Below are positions 8,461-17,130 of a DNA stretch of 64,000 nucleotides, one piece after another. Position 1 is the first letter of the stretch. Every line of letters begins with the position of its first letter. Under the pieces are notes generated by a model. It had not been told where the DNA came from. It made no database searches and saw nothing but the letters and a program-made list of their open reading frames with translations. Source of the stretch: Pseudomonas graminis (GTDB lineage: Bacteria > Pseudomonadota > Gammaproteobacteria > Pseudomonadales > Pseudomonadaceae). A program made the position numbers and the translations under genes. The stretch lies in contig NZ_MTSB01000005.1 of NCBI RefSeq assembly GCF_002093745.1, positions 186,001 through 250,000 on the forward strand, given 5' to 3'.

Positions 8461-10149
8461 TCAAAACGAACGTTGGGCGGTCAAGGCAACGAAGTCGCGA
8501 TCTTTCAGTGGTTGGCCGAAGGTGTTGGCATTACCGGCGTCGAGAAAGTTGTCCGCCCCGCCTATATAACGGGTGTAACTCACACCGACTTTCCACGTTT
8601 GCAGGTAATCGCCCTGCACGCCAACCGTGATGTCGCCGCCCTTGTCACCGACCCCGTTGTTGAACTTGGTGATCACCGAAGACTTGCCTTTAGGGTTGTA
8701 GCCAATACCCAACGGCACACTCAGGTCGAGTCCTGGATAGACTTGGAAAAAATTCTGCGTAAACGTCATGCGCAGTCCCCAGGCGTCACGCTCGCTGTTG
8801 GGATCGAGTGCCTGAGGGTTCTTGGTGATGCTGGTACGCCGGTGCCAGGCGACCTCCGCGGCCAGGTTGGCGGAGTCCCAGATATCGTTGCGCGAAAACG
8901 AATAGAGCGTGGAGAGTTGGGCATGCAGTGAGTTGCCTACGGCATACAGCGGATTGCCGGAATTGTCGCCCGCACCGCTGGGGTTTGCCTGAGCCACGCT
9001 GACCAGCGGCGTATTGCGCCGTACCGATACTTCACCGGCGACGTTTGCATCGCCGATCGCGGTGCTGAAACTGGCACCGAAAGCGCGAATGGCCTCGCCA
9101 TACACCAACTGATACTCACCCAATTGCCCGGTCAGGGGGTTGGGGCCGGTGGCGAACGGCCGGGTATATACCATCGGATCCTTGGCGTGGTAACGGATGA
9201 CATACAGGCCGAAATCAGTATCCCAGTCCTCTGGCGAGAACCGCAATGAAAGTCCGTACTGCCCAGAGTTCCTGGCCTTCTGATCATCGCCCCGGAAGAA
9301 CGCCAGACGCTGCTGATTGGGACCAATAGGCCCACCGGCAATCAGACGCTCGCCCCCGTCTCCAACCACATCGGAAGTAGAGAAATAACTGCCCACGGCC
9401 GGGATAAGATTTTCTTCCCACTCGAACTGGTAATACGCCGCCAGAGACAGGTTGGAACGCAGTTGCAACTGCCCGGAGAACTGGTTGACCGGACGGATCA
9501 ATTCCTTGAACGGTGTACTCGGCACCGAAGTTGCCTTAATCACATCGACGGGCGCCTGGCCGCCCGCTATGCCGTTGGCCCCGAAAAACAGGCTTTCGCC
9601 CCACAGAACGGTATGCCGACCAAGACGGAAGCTGCTCGGTATCTCACCGATTCGGCCCTGACCGAATACGAATGCATCAAGAATTTCAGCCTTGCCGCCA
9701 TGCAAGCGACGGGTGTCGTCAGTGAACGCGTCACTGGCAACGGAACGCTGGTTGGCGGTGAACGGCGAATCATTGTCGTTACTTTCCTGGTAGACCGTGT
9801 CATACCAACCGGCCGCGCTGACACGGGCGCCGAGATTCTTGTAACGCGCATCGAATTCGGACAACAGGTTCAGGCGATTGGAAATCAGCCCCTTATTGAA
9901 GTTGCGGTCCGCGTCGTCCTGGTTGACCGAGCTGGTTAGCTTGTCGTCCGCCTCCTTCAAGCGCCAGCCCGCGTTGTATTTGACGGTGTTATCCCAGCGC
10001 AAGCGCAGGTCGGGGTTATCGGTTTCAATTTCGAACGCATTGACCTGGGATCCGCTGGCCACACCTATCGCCACTGCAACAGTGGTGGTAAGGCGCGGCA
10101 GCCGACTGGCAAACGCGATACAAGTATCGGCACAACGACGATTGAGCAT
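8461..10149 (-). CDS. DUF1302 family outer-membrane protein
   Basis: A 562-aa protein of the DUF1302 (PF06980) family. An N-terminal signal ends near SQVNA, followed by FEIETDNPDLRLRWDNTVKYN, typical of the first strand. The body is rich in alternating aromatic/polar beta strands, and the last residue is Phe (VALTAQRSF), the usual C-terminal signal for outer-membrane barrel assembly. It is probably a channel or surface receptor for a hydrophobic substrate. It is the first gene of a seven-gene operon (DUF1302, DUF1329, YCF48, RND, MFS, FAH, cyclase) transcribed away from the LysR gene at 10548. Confidence 0.88.
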   Translation of the reverse strand: MLNRRCADTCIAFASRLPRLTTTVAVAIGVASGSQVNAFEIETDNPDLRLRWDNTVKYNAGWRLKEADDKLTSSVNQDDADRNFNKGLISNRLNLLSEFDARYKNLGARVSAAGWYDTVYQESNDNDSPFTANQRSVASDAFTDDTRRLHGGKAEILDAFVFGQGRIGEIPSSFRLGRHTVLWGESLFFGANGIAGGQAPVDVIKATSVPSTPFKELIRPVNQFSGQLQLRSNLSLAAYYQFEWEENLIPAVGSYFSTSDVVGDGGERLIAGGPIGPNQQRLAFFRGDDQKARNSGQYGLSLRFSPEDWDTDFGLYVIRYHAKDPMVYTRPFATGPNPLTGQLGEYQLVYGEAIRAFGASFSTAIGDANVAGEVSVRRNTPLVSVAQANPSGAGDNSGNPLYAVGNSLHAQLSTLYSFSRNDIWDSANLAAEVAWHRRTSITKNPQALDPNSERDAWGLRMTFTQNFFQVYPGLDLSVPLGIGYNPKGKSSVITKFNNGVGDKGGDITVGVQGDYLQTWKVGVSYTRYIGGADNFLDAGNANTFGQPLKDRDFVALTAQRSF

Positions 10150-10547
10150 GATTGCGACCTCTCATTATTGTTTTTGTCGTAAAGGGGTAATCAACACCTG
10201 TCCGTGACATCGGCATGGGCCGATGCCCTGGGGCAAAGATGAACTCAGGACACCACAGTGCGTGAAAGCGGAAACGGTGGGATGAGATGGCGCCGACCTC
10301 GACACGGGAAAACAACTCGGACGATCTCCATGACCCACTCCTGCGTTTTATTTTTATGGGGGATTGATGTTCAAAAAAAGGCGGCATCTCGCGACCGCGG
10401 CCTATCGACTGTCCGCTTTTTTCCTCGATTGAACCTGTCGTGTGATGCAATCATAGGTATAAAAAATGGGCCCGAGAAATCGTTTATCCGGACCCAACCT
10501 ATATAAATTTTTATATTTGAAAGTACCCTTGGAATCGGGAGTCATGC
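10150..10547. promoter_or_regulatory. divergent control region, DUF1302 operon / LysR gene
   Basis: A 398-nt gene-free stretch between two divergent genes, the usual place for a LysR operator. It contains an inverted pair GATTG (10427–10431) and CAATC (10448–10452), and an AT-rich inverted repeat ATATAAA-TT-TTTATAT (10501–10516) just upstream of the LysR ribosome site (GGGAG). Which of these is bound is not known; a T-N11-A-type site is expected for this family. Confidence 0.45.
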
Positions 10548-11453
10548 ATGCGTTTCCATCACCTTGACCTCAACCTGCTGGTAGCGCTCGACACCTTACT
10601 GCGGGAACAGAGCATCACGCGGGCAGCCGAGCGCCTGAACATCAGTCAATCGGCGGCAAGTGGTCATCTGGCCAAACTGCGTGAGTATTTCGACGACGAA
10701 CTGCTGGTATCGATGGGGCGTAAAATGATACCCACGGCGCTGGCCCAGGACTTGGCCGACCCGGTACGCCTGGTCCTGCTCGATATTCAGTCCAAGATCG
10801 TCAACCGCCCAGCCTTTGATCCGGGGACTTGCAGCCGGCATTTCAAGATCATCGCCTCGGACTTCGTCACCACCGCCTTTCTGGCGCCGCTGACTCAATA
10901 CCTGCAGATGCACGCACCCAATATCTCATTGGATATCCTGCCCAATGGTAACCACTTCAATGAGTTGCTCAGCCAGGGCGAAGTGGACTTCGTGATTATG
11001 CCGGGGCAGTATCTGTCTGCCGACCACCCCAAGGAGTTACTGTTCGAAGATCAGTACGACTGCGTGTTGTGGCGGGACAACCCCTTGGTCGGGAAGCGCC
11101 TGTCACTTGAGCAATACCTGCAATTGGGGCATGTTGCGGTGAGTTTCGGTAACGCCCGGGCACCCAGCTTCGAGGAAGAGTTCGCCCGCCGCTTCGGCAA
11201 GGAGCGGCGTGTGGAAGTCACAACCAGCAACTTCAATACCCTGCCTCACCTGCTGATCGGCACTCACCGGGTGGCCATCATGCAGTCACGGTTATCGAAG
11301 CTGTACGCCCAGTTCCTGCCCCTGAAGATTCTGAAAATGCCGGTCAGCATACCGCCGTTGGTCGAGTACATGCAGTGGAACAGCGTCATGGACAAGGACC
11401 CTGCGCACCGCTGGATGCGCTGTGCGTTTCGCGAAGTCGCCCAGCAGCATTGA
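10548..11453 (+). CDS. LysR-family regulator (NodD-like)
   Basis: A 301-aa LysR regulator. The N-terminal helix-turn-helix is clear (SITRAAERLNISQSAASGH, residues about 23–41), followed by the NodD-type stretch FDDELLVSMGRKMIPTALA and a substrate-binding-like domain. The start MRFHHLDLN is preceded by GGGAG. It diverges from the DUF1302 operon and is most likely its inducer-responsive regulator, by the usual LysR arrangement. NodD-like members commonly sense aromatic or other plant-derived compounds, which fits a hydrolase-containing operon, but the ligand cannot be deduced. Confidence 0.9.
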   Translation: MRFHHLDLNLLVALDTLLREQSITRAAERLNISQSAASGHLAKLREYFDDELLVSMGRKMIPTALAQDLADPVRLVLLDIQSKIVNRPAFDPGTCSRHFKIIASDFVTTAFLAPLTQYLQMHAPNISLDILPNGNHFNELLSQGEVDFVIMPGQYLSADHPKELLFEDQYDCVLWRDNPLVGKRLSLEQYLQLGHVAVSFGNARAPSFEEEFARRFGKERRVEVTTSNFNTLPHLLIGTHRVAIMQSRLSKLYAQFLPLKILKMPVSIPPLVEYMQWNSVMDKDPAHRWMRCAFREVAQQH

Positions 11454-11494
11454 GCGCCCGGCCCTGAGACCCGATCAGTGCATCGGGCATGTCA

Positions 11495-11929
11495 TCAATC
11501 CCTGCAATACAGCTTGTGCAGCAGCGTCAGCAACTGCTCGCGCTCCTCGACAGCGAGTACCGCGGTGCTCTCAAGATCGCTCTGCAACGCGATCTTCTGC
11601 AGTTGCTGAACCAAATGTTCTCCGGCATTGCTGAGAAACAATCCATAGGAGCGCTTGTCCGGATTACCGCGGATACGCATCGCCAGGCCCCGGCTTTCCA
11701 GCTTGTTGATCGTCCGTACAGCCTGGGGTAGTTCGACCACCAGCGCCTTGGCCAGATCGGCCGGCATCAATCCCGGGGACTGCTCGATGATGCTCAGCGC
11801 GGTGAATTACGCTGGGCGAATATCGTGCTCTTCGAATGGTTTGCTCAGAGACTGAGTGATATTCATCTGCGTGCGGCGCATCAGATAGCCGACCAGATTA
11901 CCCAACCCGAGCAAGGCGCTAAAAGCGCC
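11495..11929 (-). pseudogene. MarR-family regulator, disrupted
   Basis: The C-terminal part (11495–11770) reads as a MarR winged-helix regulator: PADLAKALVVELPQAVRTINKLESRGL, then the wing RGNPDKRSYGLFLSNAGEHL. Upstream in the same frame the homology continues (GNLVGYLMRRTQMNITQ, then EEHDIRPA) but is cut by an in-frame TAA at 11807–11809 directly before FTALSIIEQSPG, probably a former Gln codon. No convincing start codon precedes this; a stop lies just upstream of 11929, and an ATG AAT CGG CGC TTT sequence sits one frame off, suggesting a second lesion. It is therefore a pseudogene, convergent with the LysR gene. Confidence 0.8.
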
Positions 11930-12374
11930 GATTCATTCGCTACAAAATCACTTGATCAGCGGACAGCGTCATCCGGTTCAGCACTAGCTGAAACTCAGCC
12001 AGCCGGGTTGCGCAGGCTGCGCTGACTCAGGACGCGCGGTGGCTAGTGAGCAAGGCGGCACCGATAAGCTACGAAGTTATTTGCTGTCGCAATCAATTGA
12101 GGGCACTCCCTCATCCAACATCGCAGTGTTCGACGAGCTGCAATCGCATGGAGTGGTTGAGTCTCCGCCGGAAAGCAATGCCGAACGGTCGTATCCGAGA
12201 GTGCAATCGCGAGCGCCTGAACAGAGTCAGGGCCAGATGCTCGTCTCGCTATCCAAGCTGCTCCAGCAAAAAACCGATTCAGTGCATATCCAGATCCAAG
12301 ATCCTCATTCGGGACTTAAATCGGGACTTAAAAGCACTGGATGGAGCTGGATTTCAGTGGTTCTCGCTGGGACG
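11930..12374. other. gene-poor stretch beside tRNA-Gly
   Basis: About 445 nt with no supportable gene. Two overlapping plus-strand open frames run through it, but neither resembles a protein family and one continues through the tRNA antisense. The stretch carries a perfect tandem repeat (described separately) and is where an integrative element would leave its end. Nothing else is recognised. Confidence 0.5.
12309..12332. repeat. perfect 12-bp tandem repeat (possible integrase arm site)
   Basis: TCGGGACTTAAA occurs twice back to back at 12309–12320 and 12321–12332, about 110 bp beyond the 3' end of tRNA-Gly. Short tandem repeats in this position are typical of arm-type binding sites of tyrosine integrases. 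No integrase gene is present, so the function is inferred only. Confidence 0.55.
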
Positions 12375-12394
12375 AAAAAAGGGCCTGAAGGCCC
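12375..12394 (-). terminator. terminator downstream of tRNA-Gly
   Basis: On the minus strand GGGCCT-TC-AGGCCC is followed by six T residues, about 50 nt beyond the tRNA 3' end. This is a short, GC-rich intrinsic terminator, probably ending the gacA–uvrC–pgsA–tRNA transcript. Confidence 0.75.
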
Positions 12395-12442
12395 TTATTT
12401 CAATCACTCACAGAATTCATTGGAAGTCTGTAGCGTAATATT

Positions 12443-12518
<76 letters not shown>

Positions 12519-12584
12519 ATTGTCTTGATGACGGGCGCTATTCTAGCCTTTCAAATAGCGGCGTCAAGCCTTTGATTCAAAAAC

Positions 12585-13145
12585 TTATTTCTTTTCTGCA
12601 GTGGTCTTGAGGTGTGGCCACGCAGCCCTGAGGTATTGCACCATCGACCATAGAGTGAGCCCCGCTGCGATCAGCAGCAATGCGTAGCCGAGAATCACCC
12701 AGACGGTAATGGCCGGCGGATTGCCCAGCAGAATGACCAGCGCCAGCATTTGCGCGGCGGTTTTCCATTTGCCCATGTTGGAAACGGCGACCTGCGCGCG
12801 TGCGCCTATTTCCGCCATCCATTCACGGAGCGCGGAAATCACGATTTCGCGACCGATGATCACTGCCGCAGGCAGCGTCAACCAGAGGTTGGCATGCGCT
12901 TGAACCAGCAGCACCAGTGCAACCGCCACCATCAGTTTGTCTGCCACCGGATCAAGAAAGGCGCCAAACGGCGTGCTTTGCTCAAGACGGCGTGCCAGAT
13001 ACCCGTCGAGCCAGTCGGTCGCCGCGGCGAACGCAAAGACTGCACTGGCCGCCATGTAGCTCCAGTGATAAGGCATGTAGAACAGCAGAATGAAGATCGG
13101 AATCAGTAAGACGCGTAATACGGTGATCAGATTAGGGATATTCAT
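12585..13145 (-). CDS. pgsA: CDP-diacylglycerol–glycerol-3-phosphate 3-phosphatidyltransferase
   Basis: This 186-aa inner-membrane enzyme makes phosphatidylglycerol phosphate from CDP-diacylglycerol and glycerol-3-phosphate, the committed step to phosphatidylglycerol and cardiolipin. The CDP-alcohol phosphotransferase motif DG-x2-AR-x8-G-x3-D-x3-D is fully present (DGYLARR, then [10 protein letters not shown]), with several hydrophobic helices. The start MNIPNL matches the family; an in-frame GTG two codons earlier (13151) is possible. It follows uvrC with a 32-nt gap and precedes tRNA-Gly. Length and sequence are typical of pseudomonads. Confidence 0.97.
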   Translation of the reverse strand: MNIPNLITVLRVLLIPIFILLFYMPYHWSYMAASAVFAFAAATDWLDGYLARRLEQSTPFGAFLDPVADKLMVAVALVLLVQAHANLWLTLPAAVIIGREIVISALREWMAEIGARAQVAVSNMGKWKTAAQMLALVILLGNPPAITVWVILGYALLLIAAGLTLWSMVQYLRAAWPHLKTTAEKK

Positions 13146-13177
13146 CGGCACAACTGGCTACGAGGTGAGCGGGCATT

Positions 13178-15001
13178 CTACTCGCTGTGCAGGTTTGCAT
13201 AAATCGACTCTGCCAGCTTTTTACTGATTCCGGGTGCTTTTGCGATTTCATCGATGCTTGCACGGGACAATTCCTGTAATCCGCCGAAGTGTTTGAGCAG
13301 GTCTCGACGCCGGGTCGGCCCGACGCAGGCAACGCCCTCAAGGGTCGATGTGCGCCGGGTTTTGCCACGACGTGCGCGGTGACCGGTGATTGCGAAGCGG
13401 TGGGCCTCGTCGCGAATCTGCTGAATAAGGTGCAGCGCCGGAGAATCACCGGGCAGCGTGAACTCGTGCGCGGCGTCATTCAGATAAAGCGTTTCAAAAC
13501 CGGCCTTGCGCGTAGTGCCCTTGGCCACGCCCAGCAGGATCAGGTCCGGGACCTGAAGCTCGTTGAGCACATCGCGCGCCATCGACATCTGCCCCTTGCC
13601 GCCGTCCACCAGCAGCACATCGGGCAACTTGCCCTCCCCGGCTTTTATGCGGCTGTAGCGCCGGGTCAACGCTTGGTGCATGGCGGCGTAGTCATCACCT
13701 GCGGTCACGCCTTCGATATTGAAACGGCGATAGTCGGACTTTATCGGCCCCTCAGGCCCGAATACCACACAGGATGCGACCGTCGCCTCGCCACTGGAGT
13801 GGCTGATGTCATAGCACTCGAGGCGCATGGGCGGTTCATCGAGATTGAGGACAACAGCCAGCGCTTCGAAGCGCGAAGCGACGTGTTGACGATTGGCCAG
13901 ACGCGCTGCCAGCGCCTGCTCGGCATTGGTGACAGCCATTTGCTGCCAGCGGGCACGAGTACCGCGCACCCGATGGCTGATGACCATTTCAACACCGCGC
14001 AGCTCTTCGATGGCATCGATCAAGGCGGGAAAATCTTCGTTGACCACGTTGACAATGACTTCGCCAGGAAGCTCCCGGTCGATTCCGCCAAGAAAGTACT
14101 GGGCCAGGAACGCCGACATCACTTCGCCGACCTCCTCTTCTATGCCCACCTGCGGGAAGAAGTTCTTGCTGCCCAGCACCCTGCCGCCGCGTACGCTGAT
14201 CAGATGCACGCAGGCACCACCGGGGTTCACGAACGCGGCGACCACGTCGACATCGCCCGTCCCGCCGTCCATGCTTTGCTGGTCCTGGACACGGCGCATC
14301 AGCGCCACCTGATCGCGAAGCTCGGCAGCACGTTCGAAATCCAGCGCCATCGCGGCTTTTTCCATCGAGGCGTTCAGCTCATCGCTCAGCGCGTTGCTGC
14401 GACCTTCCAGAAACATCACTGAGTGACGCACGTCTTCGGCGTAGACCTGCGGCTCGACAAGGCCGACACAAGGCCCTTTGCAGCGTTTGATCTGGTATTG
14501 AAGACAGGGCCGGGTACGGTTCTTGAAATAACTGTCCTCGCACTGGCGGACCTGAAAGGTCTTCTGCAACAGGCTGAGGCTTTCGCGAATCGCGCCCGCA
14601 CTCGGGTAAGGCCCGAAATACCGGCCCTTGGCCTTTTTGGCACCCCGGTGGATGCTCAGCCGCGGAAACGCGCTGTCGGACAGAAACACATAGGGGTAGG
14701 ACTTATCGTCACGCAGCAGGATGTTGTAGGGCGGTCGCCACTCTTTGATGAGTGTCTGCTCCAGCAACAACGCCTCGGTCTCATTGCCCGTAATCGTGGT
14801 TTCGATCTGAGCAATGCGTGCCACCAGCGCACCGGTCTTGGGCGCGTGCCCGGTCTTGCGAAAGTAACTGGCAAGACGCTTTTTGAGGTTCTTTGCCTTG
14901 CCGACGTAAAGCAGCATGGCGTCGGCATCGAACATGCGGTAGACGCCGGGGCGACCGCTACAGGTCGCGAGAAAAGCACTGGGGTCAAATGTATGGGTCA
15001 T
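13178..15001 (-). CDS. uvrC: excinuclease ABC subunit C
   Basis: The 607-aa UvrC makes the dual incisions in nucleotide excision repair together with UvrB. Domains in order: N-terminal GIY-YIG nuclease (GVYRMF, then [13 protein letters not shown], residues about 15–45), a central UVR motif that binds UvrB ([20 protein letters not shown], about 210), an RNase H-like endonuclease half, and a C-terminal helix-hairpin-helix pair ([16 protein letters not shown], then [14 protein letters not shown]). It starts 2 nt after gacA ends, the classic gacA–uvrC operon of gamma-proteobacteria. Confidence 0.98.
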   Translation of the reverse strand: MTHTFDPSAFLATCSGRPGVYRMFDADAMLLYVGKAKNLKKRLASYFRKTGHAPKTGALVARIAQIETTITGNETEALLLEQTLIKEWRPPYNILLRDDKSYPYVFLSDSAFPRLSIHRGAKKAKGRYFGPYPSAGAIRESLSLLQKTFQVRQCEDSYFKNRTRPCLQYQIKRCKGPCVGLVEPQVYAEDVRHSVMFLEGRSNALSDELNASMEKAAMALDFERAAELRDQVALMRRVQDQQSMDGGTGDVDVVAAFVNPGGACVHLISVRGGRVLGSKNFFPQVGIEEEVGEVMSAFLAQYFLGGIDRELPGEVIVNVVNEDFPALIDAIEELRGVEMVISHRVRGTRARWQQMAVTNAEQALAARLANRQHVASRFEALAVVLNLDEPPMRLECYDISHSSGEATVASCVVFGPEGPIKSDYRRFNIEGVTAGDDYAAMHQALTRRYSRIKAGEGKLPDVLLVDGGKGQMSMARDVLNELQVPDLILLGVAKGTTRKAGFETLYLNDAAHEFTLPGDSPALHLIQQIRDEAHRFAITGHRARRGKTRRTSTLEGVACVGPTRRRDLLKHFGGLQELSRASIDEIAKAPGISKKLAESIYANLHSE

Positions 15002-15003
15002 GT

Positions 15004-15648
15004 TCAGGCGCTGGCATCCACCATGCCGTGGCGTACAGCAAGCAAAGCCAGTTCGACATCGCTGCTGATCGAAAGCTTTTCAAAGATACGGTATCGGTAG
15101 GTGTTCACGGTTTTTGGCGACAGGCAAAGCTTGTCCGAAATGGTCTGGACTTTCTGGCAGCCGACAATCATCAAGGCGATCTGGATCTCGCGCTCAGACA
15201 AAAGATCGAATGGCGAGTTGTTGACCTGCGGCTGAAACGATTTCAACGCAAGCTGCTGGGCAATCTGCGGGCTGATGTAACGCTGACCGGCGAAAACCAG
15301 CCGGATGGCCTGAACCATCTCCGCCAGCCCTGCGCCCTTGGTCATGCAACCCGCAGCACCCGCCTGCAGCAAGCGAGTCGGAAACGGGTCCTCTTCACAG
15401 ACGGTCACGGCGACGACCTTGATGTCCGGGTGGCTGCGCAACATCTTGCGAGTCGCTTCCAGGCCACCGATACCCGGCATCTTGACGTCCATCAGCACCA
15501 CATCGGGTTTGAGTTCCCTGGCTTTTTTCAGGGACTCTTCACCGGAATCGGCCTGACCGACAACCTGCAGACCTTCTATGTCGGCCAGCATGCGCGTGAT
15601 GCCTGTCCGCACAAGATCATGGTCATCGACAACTAGCACCTTAATCAA
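15004..15648 (-). CDS. gacA: response regulator GacA
   Basis: A 214-aa NarL/FixJ-type response regulator; phosphorylated by GacS, it activates the Rsm small RNAs and so controls secondary metabolism, motility and virulence. The receiver domain has D8, D9, phospho-acceptor D54, T82 and K104. The C-terminal LuxR-type helix-turn-helix includes [17 protein letters not shown]. The start is TTG (LIKVLVVDD), preceded by GAGGTG; a TTG start is known for pseudomonad gacA. Longer in-frame starts lack family sequence. Oddity: residue 101, normally Tyr in the G-Y-x-T-K-G segment and equivalent to CheY Y106, is Cys here (codon TGC at 15346–15348). Activity may be altered. Confidence 0.97.
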   Translation of the reverse strand: MIKVLVVDDHDLVRTGITRMLADIEGLQVVGQADSGEESLKKARELKPDVVLMDVKMPGIGGLEATRKMLRSHPDIKVVAVTVCEEDPFPTRLLQAGAAGCMTKGAGLAEMVQAIRLVFAGQRYISPQIAQQLALKSFQPQVNNSPFDLLSEREIQIALMIVGCQKVQTISDKLCLSPKTVNTYRYRIFEKLSISSDVELALLAVRHGMVDASA

Positions 15649-15784
15649 GCAGACACCTCGCGCAACGGTCATAACGAATGCCAATCACCATAACAAAAAC
15701 AGTGAGGGAGACCTAGCACTGCGAACTCCGACACTCGACAATCTGACAATGACGCGCACCGCGCCCCTGCAAAAGCCTCTCGCC

Positions 15785-16147
15785 TCAACTGCCCGGAGAG
15801 AGTTTTTCCGGCGTCACACGAAAACCGGCATGCTCGGCAATGGTCGTGGTCAGGCGCCTTATTGCATCCTGATCTTCTTTTTCCAGCACCCGGTAGTTGC
15901 CCAGAATCTTTTCCTCGATGACGCTTAGATTATCAATCGGCACAGGCGTGTGCGTGCCGGTCAGCACATAAAGTACATCTACACCCTTGGCCGCAACGGC
16001 AGCCAGGTAATCAGCCTTTGGAGCACGGTCGCCGTTCTCGTACTTGCCTTGCGCATTCGCTTCAACGCCCCCGATTTCACCGAAGGTGCGTTGAGAAAGT
16101 CCCAGACGTTCTCTTTCTTTCCTTAGTCGGTATCCGATTCCACTCAT
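15785..16147 (-). CDS. XRE-family repressor-like protein
   Basis: A 120-aa protein with an N-terminal lambda-repressor-type helix-turn-helix (YRLRKERERLGLSQRTFGE, then KYENGDRAPKADYL) and a helical C-terminal half without a peptidase motif. It diverges from a small Cro-like gene with 80 bp between them, the layout of a phage immunity region, and no other phage gene is present. The start MSGIGYRLR is chosen by family similarity; a GTG eight codons upstream is an alternative. It is most likely a stranded phage repressor pair kept between gacA and the DAHP synthase gene. Confidence 0.8.
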   Translation of the reverse strand: MSGIGYRLRKERERLGLSQRTFGEIGGVEANAQGKYENGDRAPKADYLAAVAAKGVDVLYVLTGTHTPVPIDNLSVIEEKILGNYRVLEKEDQDAIRRLTTTIAEHAGFRVTPEKLSPGS

Positions 16148-16227
16148 TTGAATGTATAACCCTGTTGACACACCCTGACGGGTGGTAGAACCCAGCTGAA
16201 TTAAACTGATTTGAACGGTTTTAAACT
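16148..16227. promoter_or_regulatory. divergent operator region of the repressor/Cro-like pair
   Basis: This 80-bp gap contains an inverted repeat CACCC-TGAC-GGGTG (16171–16184) overlapping a TTGACA hexamer (16165–16170). Nearer the Cro-like start are repeated TTGAA and TTAAAC elements. Repeated operators between divergent phage regulators are expected; the exact sites are inferred. Confidence 0.4.
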
Positions 16228-16458
16228 ATGCCCGGAATACGCACCGCAGCACAAGCCAAGGCCTGGCTTGAACAACAGGGCAAATCTGTTCAGGAATTCG
16301 CTCGTGAAAACGGTATTGATCGGGCGACAACTTACCAGGTGCTGGCAGGCCGCAAGAAAGGCAGGCGCGGCGAAGCGCATAAAGTGGCGGTAGTGCTGGG
16401 CATGAAGAACGGGATTATCCCGACTGCAGAACCCCGGCAGAAAGAAGGCAACGAGTGA
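16228..16458 (+). CDS. Cro-like DNA-binding protein
   Basis: A 76-aa basic protein with a predicted helix-turn-helix (SVQEFARENGIDRATTYQVLAG, residues about 20–41), followed by RKKGRRGEAHKVAVVLGMK. Size and position, divergent from an XRE repressor, fit a phage Cro/Ner-type regulator. There is no strong Shine–Dalgarno sequence before the ATG. It appears to be a residual phage regulatory gene; whether it controls anything besides its neighbour is unknown. Confidence 0.7.
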   Translation: MPGIRTAAQAKAWLEQQGKSVQEFARENGIDRATTYQVLAGRKKGRRGEAHKVAVVLGMKNGIIPTAEPRQKEGNE

Positions 16459-16686
16459 CGGTCATTCATCTCATCAAGTGGAAGCTGACGGGCACAACGC
16501 TTCCAGCGGTATAAACAGGCTGGCAAGATACCTTGTTCCGCCCCCTCCTGTCATCCACCATCGGGCAGTTCGTCTGCCAGGCGTCGGTTCCTTTCCAAGG
16601 TCGAATTGATGAGCATGATTGAATTTCTTCATTGAACGCGCCTCAGGTCCTGAAGTAAGCTTCAGCACATTCAACGGAGACACACC
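16459..16686. promoter_or_regulatory. probable promoter region of the DAHP synthase leader
   Basis: A 228-nt gap ahead of the first leader ORF. It contains an inverted repeat CTGAAG-TAAG-CTTCAG (16650–16665) about 20 nt upstream of that ORF, which may be an operator or part of the 5' leader. No convincing -35/-10 pair was settled on. Confidence 0.35.
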
Positions 16687-16833
16687 ATGCTGCAATCCAT
16701 CTCGCCTGTGCTTCAAGTTCCTGCCGGCATCCTTTGCCTGGTCAGTGCTGTGGCCGTGCGGATTGCGTCGCTGAGCCCGCGTCTTCAGCTTGACTCCTAC
16801 TATGGGTATTGGTTTAGCCACTGGCGCGCCTGA
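16687..16833 (+). CDS. candidate leader peptide 1 (aromatic-rich, 48 aa)
   Basis: A short ORF with a good ribosome site (GGAG seven bases before ATG). The first 36 residues are hydrophobic; it ends in DSYYGYWFSHWRA, with three Tyr, two Trp and one Phe in the last eleven residues. An inverted repeat (ATGGGTAT at 16802–16809, ATACCCAT at 16833–16840) spans exactly these aromatic codons and the stop. A strong intrinsic terminator follows at 16884, then a DAHP synthase gene. This is the architecture of a ribosome-stalling attenuator responding to charged aromatic tRNAs. That reading is inference; no experiment or database match is known to me. Confidence 0.6.
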   Translation: MLQSISPVLQVPAGILCLVSAVAVRIASLSPRLQLDSYYGYWFSHWRA

Positions 16834-16840
16834 TACCCAT
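16802..16840 (+). promoter_or_regulatory. pause-type hairpin over the leader aromatic codons
   Basis: ATGGGTAT (16802–16809) is the exact complement of ATACCCAT (16833–16840). The loop holds the codons for Trp, Phe, Ser, His, Trp, Arg and Ala, so a ribosome stalled at the Tyr/Trp codons would block this stem. It is the natural first hairpin of an attenuator. Confidence 0.5.
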
Positions 16841-16883
16841 CCGGCGCCCACTTGAAGGGGACGCCAACCAGAGAATTCTCTAA

Positions 16884-16919
16884 CCCCCGGTCGGCTTCCC
16901 GATCGGGGGTTTTGTTTTT
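16884..16919 (+). terminator. strong intrinsic terminator (candidate attenuator)
   Basis: An 11-bp stem, CCCCCGGTCGG (16884–16894) with CCGATCGGGGG (16899–16909, one G·U pair), closes a four-base loop and is followed by TTTTGTTTTT. It lies 50 nt after the first leader ORF and about 60 nt before the second, upstream of the DAHP synthase. It could be either the attenuator terminator or the end of the small upstream transcript. Confidence 0.85.
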
Positions 16920-16977
16920 CAGGCTCGACACTTTTTAACGCTTCATAAAAATCACGCTACCTACCGAGGATCACCCC

Positions 16978-17130
16978 ATGAACTACGCCACTTATTACCG
17001 CAACGACATCGACTTCGCCTGGCGATTTAGCCACCTCCGTTCGGGACAGCCTGCCGCCTCCGTCCGGTCACTGCCAGGTGGCAACCCTAAACGCCCGGCC
17101 CACACGGCCCTTTGTCGAACACCCCGATAG
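16978..17130 (+). CDS. candidate leader peptide 2 (aromatic-rich, 50 aa)
   Basis: An ORF with AGGA seven bases before its ATG. Its N-terminal half, MNYATYYRNDIDFAWRFSHL, holds three Tyr, two Phe and one Trp in 20 residues; the rest is basic and low in aromatics. It lies between the terminator at 16884 and the DAHP synthase start at 17173. Its stop codon (17128–17130) overlaps a segment that can pair in two mutually exclusive ways (see 17083–17158). A second, translation-level leader control is plausible. Peptide 1 and peptide 2 share an aromatic-FSH segment (YWFSHW and WRFSHL). Confidence 0.5.
   Translation: MNYATYYRNDIDFAWRFSHLRSGQPAASVRSLPGGNPKRPAHTALCRTPR

Noticed and set aside
13289..14422. 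A 377-codon open frame opposite uvrC
   Set aside because: Antisense of a conserved repair gene with all domains intact; no independent evidence.
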